From Drosophila persimilis (Eukaryota; Arthropoda; Insecta; Diptera; Drosophilidae): a DNA stretch of 64,000 nt. Below the pieces are notes generated by a model that searched no databases, was not told where the DNA came from, and was given only the letters and a program-made list of their open reading frames with translations. Shown in pieces: positions 58,877 through 64,000 of this stretch. The DNA is taken from NCBI RefSeq assembly GCF_003286085.1, contig NW_020825312.1:1240001-1304000 (forward strand), read 5' to 3'. Within the stretch, counting starts at the first letter, position 1. Each line of letters begins with the position of its first letter. A program made the translations under genes and the position numbers.

Positions 58877-59316
58877 GCATATAAGCACGCACATTGAAAG
58901 AGGAAAAAAACAAAAACATACATATATTGCGCATACGCCGCATTGTACAACGACATCAAAACAGAAACAAAAACTATATTATAGCCACACAGTAGTGGTG
59001 GAAATAGTAGTCGCGCTTTTCTCAATAATCAAAAATATTCTCTTCAATCATGGGAGCTACTCTTTTATCTTTATCACTGTATCGATATGATAGTGATTTC
59101 ATAGAGGCACAGAAAAAATATTATTTATTTAGCCTGAATTCGATAGCTATGAAAACTCCTCCTTTCAAAGATTCCAGTTTCAGTTATCTCTTGGATAACT
59201 CAATTCCAACAGAGGCCAACTCTTCTGGGAGTTCTTCCATTGATTATTGAAAAGGATCTGTCAAGATCCTACATATGGACCAAATGTCCCATGGTGTGCC
59301 TATTTTTCTGCACATA

Positions 59317-59340
59317 GGTGTAGGTGTAGGTGTAGGTGTG
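59317..59340. repeat. (GGTGTA)4 hexanucleotide array
   Basis: Four GGTGTA units followed by a TG run, in the ftz-f1 intron. Confidence 0.9.
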
Positions 59341-59877
59341 TGTGTGTGTGTTTGTGAGCGCACACTAAATAAAACGCAATAAAAATGCGCTTCTTATGGC
59401 GCAGCGAAAAAAAATAAAAGCGTGCAGAACGTGTACACAGAGGGTGGGAAAGGGTGAGAGAAGGTATGAGGTGATGTGGGTGGATGGGTGGCAGGGTGGC
59501 TGGGGAGTGAGGCTTAAGCCGAAAACAGATTGTAGGCACCCCCACCCCACACCCCCCTCGCACGATGATTAGAAGATGCAATTGCTAGGGAGGGGGTGGG
59601 GTGTTGCAGGACAGGTCTGGCGATGGCATGTGGGTGACGATGGGTGGTAGCAGGTGGCAGGTGGCCTGCCATCAAATATGCATTTCCAAGGGGTGCCTCC
59701 TGTGTCTCTGCGTGTGTGTGTGTGTCGCTGAACAAGTAACTGTAATTTAGGTCAAGCGTATTGTTTACAAATAATCAACACACACACTGGCACACATTTA
59801 TCTGCACGTGTAACTGTGTGTGAGCAAAGTCTCTCGCGCTCTCAAATGCCAGCGCTCTGTCGACGTCGCTGCCGTGG

Positions 59878-59899
59878 CTCTCTCTCTCTCTCTCTCTCC
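59878..59899. repeat. (CT)n / GAGA tract
   Basis: About 11 CT dinucleotides, GAGAG on the transcript strand. It is a potential GAGA-factor site. Confidence 0.85.
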
Positions 59900-61659
59900 C
59901 TGTTACACTCTCTTTACGATTATGCTTTCGGCTTTCGGCCTGGCAACGCGAAAGAGCTTTCTATTACGACACAAAACACACACACAGCCGCGAAGAGAGT
60001 GAGAGTGAGAGAGAGAGACATGGAGCCACACATTACCCTCCGCATTAGACAACTTTGTCGAGTGGAGTAGGTCAAGGACAGTGTGCGCGAAAACTGGGAC
60101 AACACGGGCATTGTTGTTGCCGCCTCGCCTGCCAACTCTCCCAAAAAGAAATTGTACTCTCACTCTCACTCACACTCTCTCTCTGGGACGCTCCCTCTCT
60201 TTCTCTTTCGCTTTCTGTCTGGGAGTGTATTTTCTATGCTTTTTTTTATGCGGCTTTGGGCTTAAGAGTGTTTATGTTAGGGTAAGGCTGCGAGTTCTTC
60301 TTCTTTTGGGCAAGCTTGGTGGTGGGGGGGGGAGGGGGGTGTGGTGACTTATAAATGATATTTGAAACAGCCAATCGATTATTATTTATCGATTATGGAC
60401 TTATGATAGATTGGACTCACATTGTATGTACATATAGTGTACATACGTGCTTTCTCAACTAACTCCATCTATTGCTGTTCCCTTATACTTTTTTTTTTTT
60501 TTGTTTGTTTTTTATTTATTCCAAAGCCCTTTTACTCTTACATAATTTCATGTCTTTGTTGTTGACATTTTTTCACTTTCAACTTTGGTTGGGTTTTATT
60601 TAGATTTTCACCTTTTTTATTGCGTGTGTGTGCGTCTGTGTGTGTGTGCGTGTGTCTGTGTTTGTGTGGGGTTAAGTGGTTCAATTTGTCTAAAACAAAA
60701 TGTTTGTAGTTGAAAGTTTGTTTTCTGGCTCTTCTCTTCCCTTCTGGTCTCCTTTCCTTGTTCGTGGGTTTTGTTTTTGGATTTTCCCACACTACTTGGA
60801 ACGGGAAATCAATAAATGGCCCTGTCACTGGCCCGACTTGTGGGTGTTTCGCGCTTAAGCGTTATTTTTATTTTAAAGCTGGTTTGCCAGCAGTTTTGGG
60901 TCAATGGTGCGTATGAGTAACTTTCATGCGGCCCAAGCTCGGGTCGGGCCCCGAAAGCGGATGTTGAGGTTTCATGAAATGTTTTCATTGTTTAAGCGTT
61001 TACATTCGCTGCAAATCGGGGAATAGGATAATTTGTTGAGGATTTTTCTGCCTCCTAAATAATTTATCGGATTGCGGTGTTGTTTAAAGGATTAAATAAA
61101 TAATTTAATTCTGTTCAAAATCAATTATCATTCAAATTGTACACCCCACACACCCACACCCACACACACTCACACTCGTTGATGGTAAAAATAGTTTTTA
61201 TTGATTTTGAGCGGAAATAAAGGAATATTACGTATACGTTCTGTGGGACAATTGGAAGGGAGAGCAAATGAAATTAACTCGTGATTAGCATGCACTCTAT
61301 ACCCTTTCGCATGGAGAAATGGGATGTATAGGACTTTCTCCTTCATTGAGTTTACATTCTTTTTGTTTACCAAACAATTGAAATAATTAATGGGATAAAA
61401 AGGTGATCCCAAAGGTGATTTTGGTATTTTATTTCAGATTAATTTGTTAATTTGTTTCAACAGCTCCCCGAGGCTCAAATCCGCATTGTTGCCGCTGCTC
61501 AGACACAGATCCGACATATGGTCGGCTCTTGTCCGGTCCATGTGAGTCATATGTTTGCTGCAAGCTTCAATCCGAGGAGACCCTCTCGAATTTGGAGCCC
61601 AAAACGCGGCTAAAAAGTGCCGCAATTATAACGAACTAAAGCCGAAAGCTTGACTCAGA

Positions 61660-61698
61660 AAGAGAGAGAGAGAGGGAGAGAGAGAGAGAGAGAGAGAG
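61660..61698. repeat. (GA)n tract
   Basis: About 19 GA dinucleotides with one GGG interruption, in the ftz-f1 intron. Confidence 0.9.
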
Positions 61699-62194
61699 TG
61701 AGTGCTGCCGCTTTTGAAATCTCTTTCGTCAGCAGCAAACACACAAAACGGAAGGACGGAACGAAACGGAACGAAAACGAGGCGAAAATGTACATACGTA
61801 ATAATTCAGAGAGCATTAAAAATAAAACCAACAGCACACACACACACACACAGATGGCGCTCTCTACATGTTGCATTGATTACACACACAGGCAGACACG
61901 CACAGAAACAGAGAGCGAAACACACAGAGAGGAGGGCAGAGACAGAGCCACAGGCAGAGGCAGAAGCAGAAGCAGAAGCAGAAGCAGAGAGAGGCAAACA
62001 CTCATTTTGCCATATCACGTGCACTCACACCATCGCACAACGGAATCTAGGTCATGAGCGCAAGAGATGGCACTATGGGCCAAGTACACGAAAGCGGAAA
62101 TGAGATGGCAATACATTGATATACGTATTGCACACACTTTTAGTGCCGCTGTCGCTGCCATTGCTGGCGTCGCTGCTCCGGCTGACTCAAGTGT

Positions 62195-62223
62195 CAGCAG
62201 CAGCAGCAGCAGCAGCAGCAGCA
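62195..62223. repeat. (CAG)n tract
   Basis: About nine CAG units in non-coding intronic sequence. Confidence 0.9.
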
Positions 62224-63334
62224 ATAGAGGCAGAGGCAGCGACCGAGGCAGAGACTGCGTTTCGTTTGTTTCGCCGCCTGTGTATGTGTGTGTGTGTGTG
62301 CAAATCGAAAAGGAAAACCTAAATACGATCTAGAAAAATGAATCTGGTTGGAATAGCCGTCAATTTGATGGAAATTGGTAGGTGTGCTGGCCAACAACAA
62401 CAACAGCAACAAAAAAAAAACCCCCCAAAGCGGAAGCTTCTGATATGTAAAACACTTTGGGAATTCTTGTTCTTTCCAGAGTCAATCATTTCCTTTGTAG
62501 AATCTACTCTACTTTCAACATTTACATCTGCTGAATGCGAATGAATACTCATAAAGATCCATTTCGCCCATGATCATCCTCCTACTAGACATCTTCAAAT
62601 AGCTCTTTTTGCTCGTTAGGATCCGATAATCATCCGATAATTGCGAATTTGGAGAACTCCTACGGGATTATTACGAGCATGGCATCGATTAAGATCGTAG
62701 ATAATGGGGAACAGCGTAATATACATATATGTTTTCTTGTTTTGTTTTCTGTGTAGTCTCTGAAATCGGAGCAACTCGTAGACTCTGAAAATCAACTACG
62801 CAAACAATTTCCGAGTCATAATTTTCACACTTTTTCCCACTTTGCATAATAATTTTCAAACTTTGTTTGAACCGTCATGCCATGGCACGCCACATCCTCC
62901 GCCTCCTCCCCTCCCCTCCCCTCCCGATCCCATCCCATCGCTCATACGCACACACACACATGTGGCATGTGGCAGCGAGGCAAGTGAGCGTTGCAAATGA
63001 TGGAAATATGAAACAAAAAAAACAAAACGAGGAGGAAAAACGAGAAACACAAATTGCGCGCGCTCATTTGAATCCGAATCGACAAAGCAGTCGCTGGAAG
63101 AGGGGCGGTGGTGGTGTGGGCAGGGGATAGAGGGAGGAACTATTACAAAATGCAAACAATTTTTTAAAAAGAGAGCAACACACACACACACACACACATA
63201 CTAAGCTGAGAGAGCCAGAGCAAGAGAGCTTCAATTCGGGTTTCTGCTGCCATGCGGCCGCATTTTTTTTTTTGTTTTTTTGCTTTTGTTTTGGGCTCTC
63301 GGCTTTGCTTTGCCTTTTGCTTTTGCTGCCGCTC

Positions 63335-63363
63335 TGCTGCTGCCGCTGCTGCTGCTGCTGCTG
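63335..63363. repeat. (CTG)n tract
   Basis: CTG/CCG trinucleotide run ending in five CTG units, in the ftz-f1 intron. Confidence 0.85.
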
Positions 63364-64000
63364 AGCGCGGTTTACACAGACAGCAGCGACTGCGGCGCCA
63401 GCGCCAGCTTCAGCGTCAGCCTCTCGTTTTGTGGGTGAGTGCAAGCGGGGGCGTGGAATTCTTTTGGGGCCGCCGGTGCATGCTGCACTGCCACTTGGTC
63501 ACAGAGAGGGGGCTTGTGAGGGGGATACATACATATGTATATGTCTATATATATGAGTTCATATATACATAAGTGTGGTGTGCCTTATATAGCACTCTAT
63601 ATACTATATTCATGGCACATGCTTGCTTGTGGGGCGCCCTCTCAACTTTTGCGGCACCCAAAAGCAACAAAAACAAAAGAAATAGTTTTTTTGTTACACA
63701 CTTTATAGGGTAGAGGGGGGTGGGGGGGAAGGACTCTATGGTAAGAAAGAATAAACTTGATCAAGATCCGAATCGATAGTCCTATTCACAGATCCCTTAC
63801 GATTTCATCGATCTTTACTCGTTGCTAACTATCGTTACTCGCTACTGTTACTCGTCGGTGTATTGCAAGGGTATGTAGACTTCGGCGCGACAATGTTTGC
63901 GCTGATGCGCTTCTCTTGTACGATTTTACAAAGAAAAAACATTCAAAGGAAAAGTTACAGTGCGAAAATGAGGTGAACTCTTATTTGTTTTTTTTTTCTC

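Larger units (their letters stand above)
58465..64000 (-). other. 5' part of an ftz-f1 intron, continuing past the window
   Basis: The acceptor CACTTGCAG at 58473-58465 opens exon VRADRM, and no exon encoding the DNA-binding domain is found up to 64000. The window therefore ends in an intron at least 5.5 kb long. It is rich in CA, CT/GA and CAG repeats, including GAGA-type runs (59878-59899 and 61660-61698) that could bind GAGA factor. A minus-strand frame at 61434-61580 is discussed as a finding. Confidence 0.6.

Overview
The window is nuclear DNA of a fruit fly. It holds short (about 60-70 bp) GT-AG introns, AT-rich intergenic DNA with many dinucleotide and trinucleotide repeats, and recognisable Drosophila genes: Med11, Nufip, Atg3 and ftz-f1. 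Two DINE-1/INE-1-like repeats fit Drosophila. The obscura group is my guess only, from the look of the repeats.

Layout. (1) 1-8.4 kb: a small cluster of fast-evolving genes and relics. It has a truncated DINE-1 copy, a broken F-box/leucine-rich gene (3538-5168), a short relic (5251-5388), a basic orphan protein (5515-6057), an intact two-exon F-box/LRR paralogue of the broken gene (6569-7811) and a further relic near 8.0-8.3 kb. (2) 8.4-16.1 kb: no gene seen. (3) 16.1-20.1 kb, minus strand: one intronless 1333-residue secreted protein with three tandem DNA/RNA non-specific nuclease domains. The middle domain lacks the catalytic His and the metal-binding Asn. (4) 20.2-41.6 kb: about 21 kb without a convincing gene, holding the larger DINE-1-like element and simple repeats. 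(5) 41.6-47.1 kb: a possible chemoreceptor-like relic, a coiled-coil gene with a decayed upstream copy and tandemly duplicated 3' flank, a putative zinc-finger orphan gene and an isolated minus-strand terminal exon. (6) 47.6-58.5 kb: a dense conserved block of Med11 (+), a small multi-pass membrane protein with an apparent 1-nt frameshift (+), Nufip (-), Atg3 (+) and the 3' half of ftz-f1 (-). (7) 58.5-64 kb: an ftz-f1 intron. The DNA-binding-domain exons lie beyond the window.

Functionally, the conserved block carries housekeeping genes (Mediator, box C/D snoRNP assembly, Atg8 lipidation) next to a developmental nuclear receptor. Nufip and Atg3 share a short divergent promoter with DREF and Motif-1 elements. 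Atg3 and ftz-f1 end tail to tail. I found no bacterial-type operon, CRISPR array or defence system. The most notable items are the pseudo-nuclease middle domain, a homopolymer frameshift supported by splice phase, two 3n introns without in-frame stops, and several gene relics.
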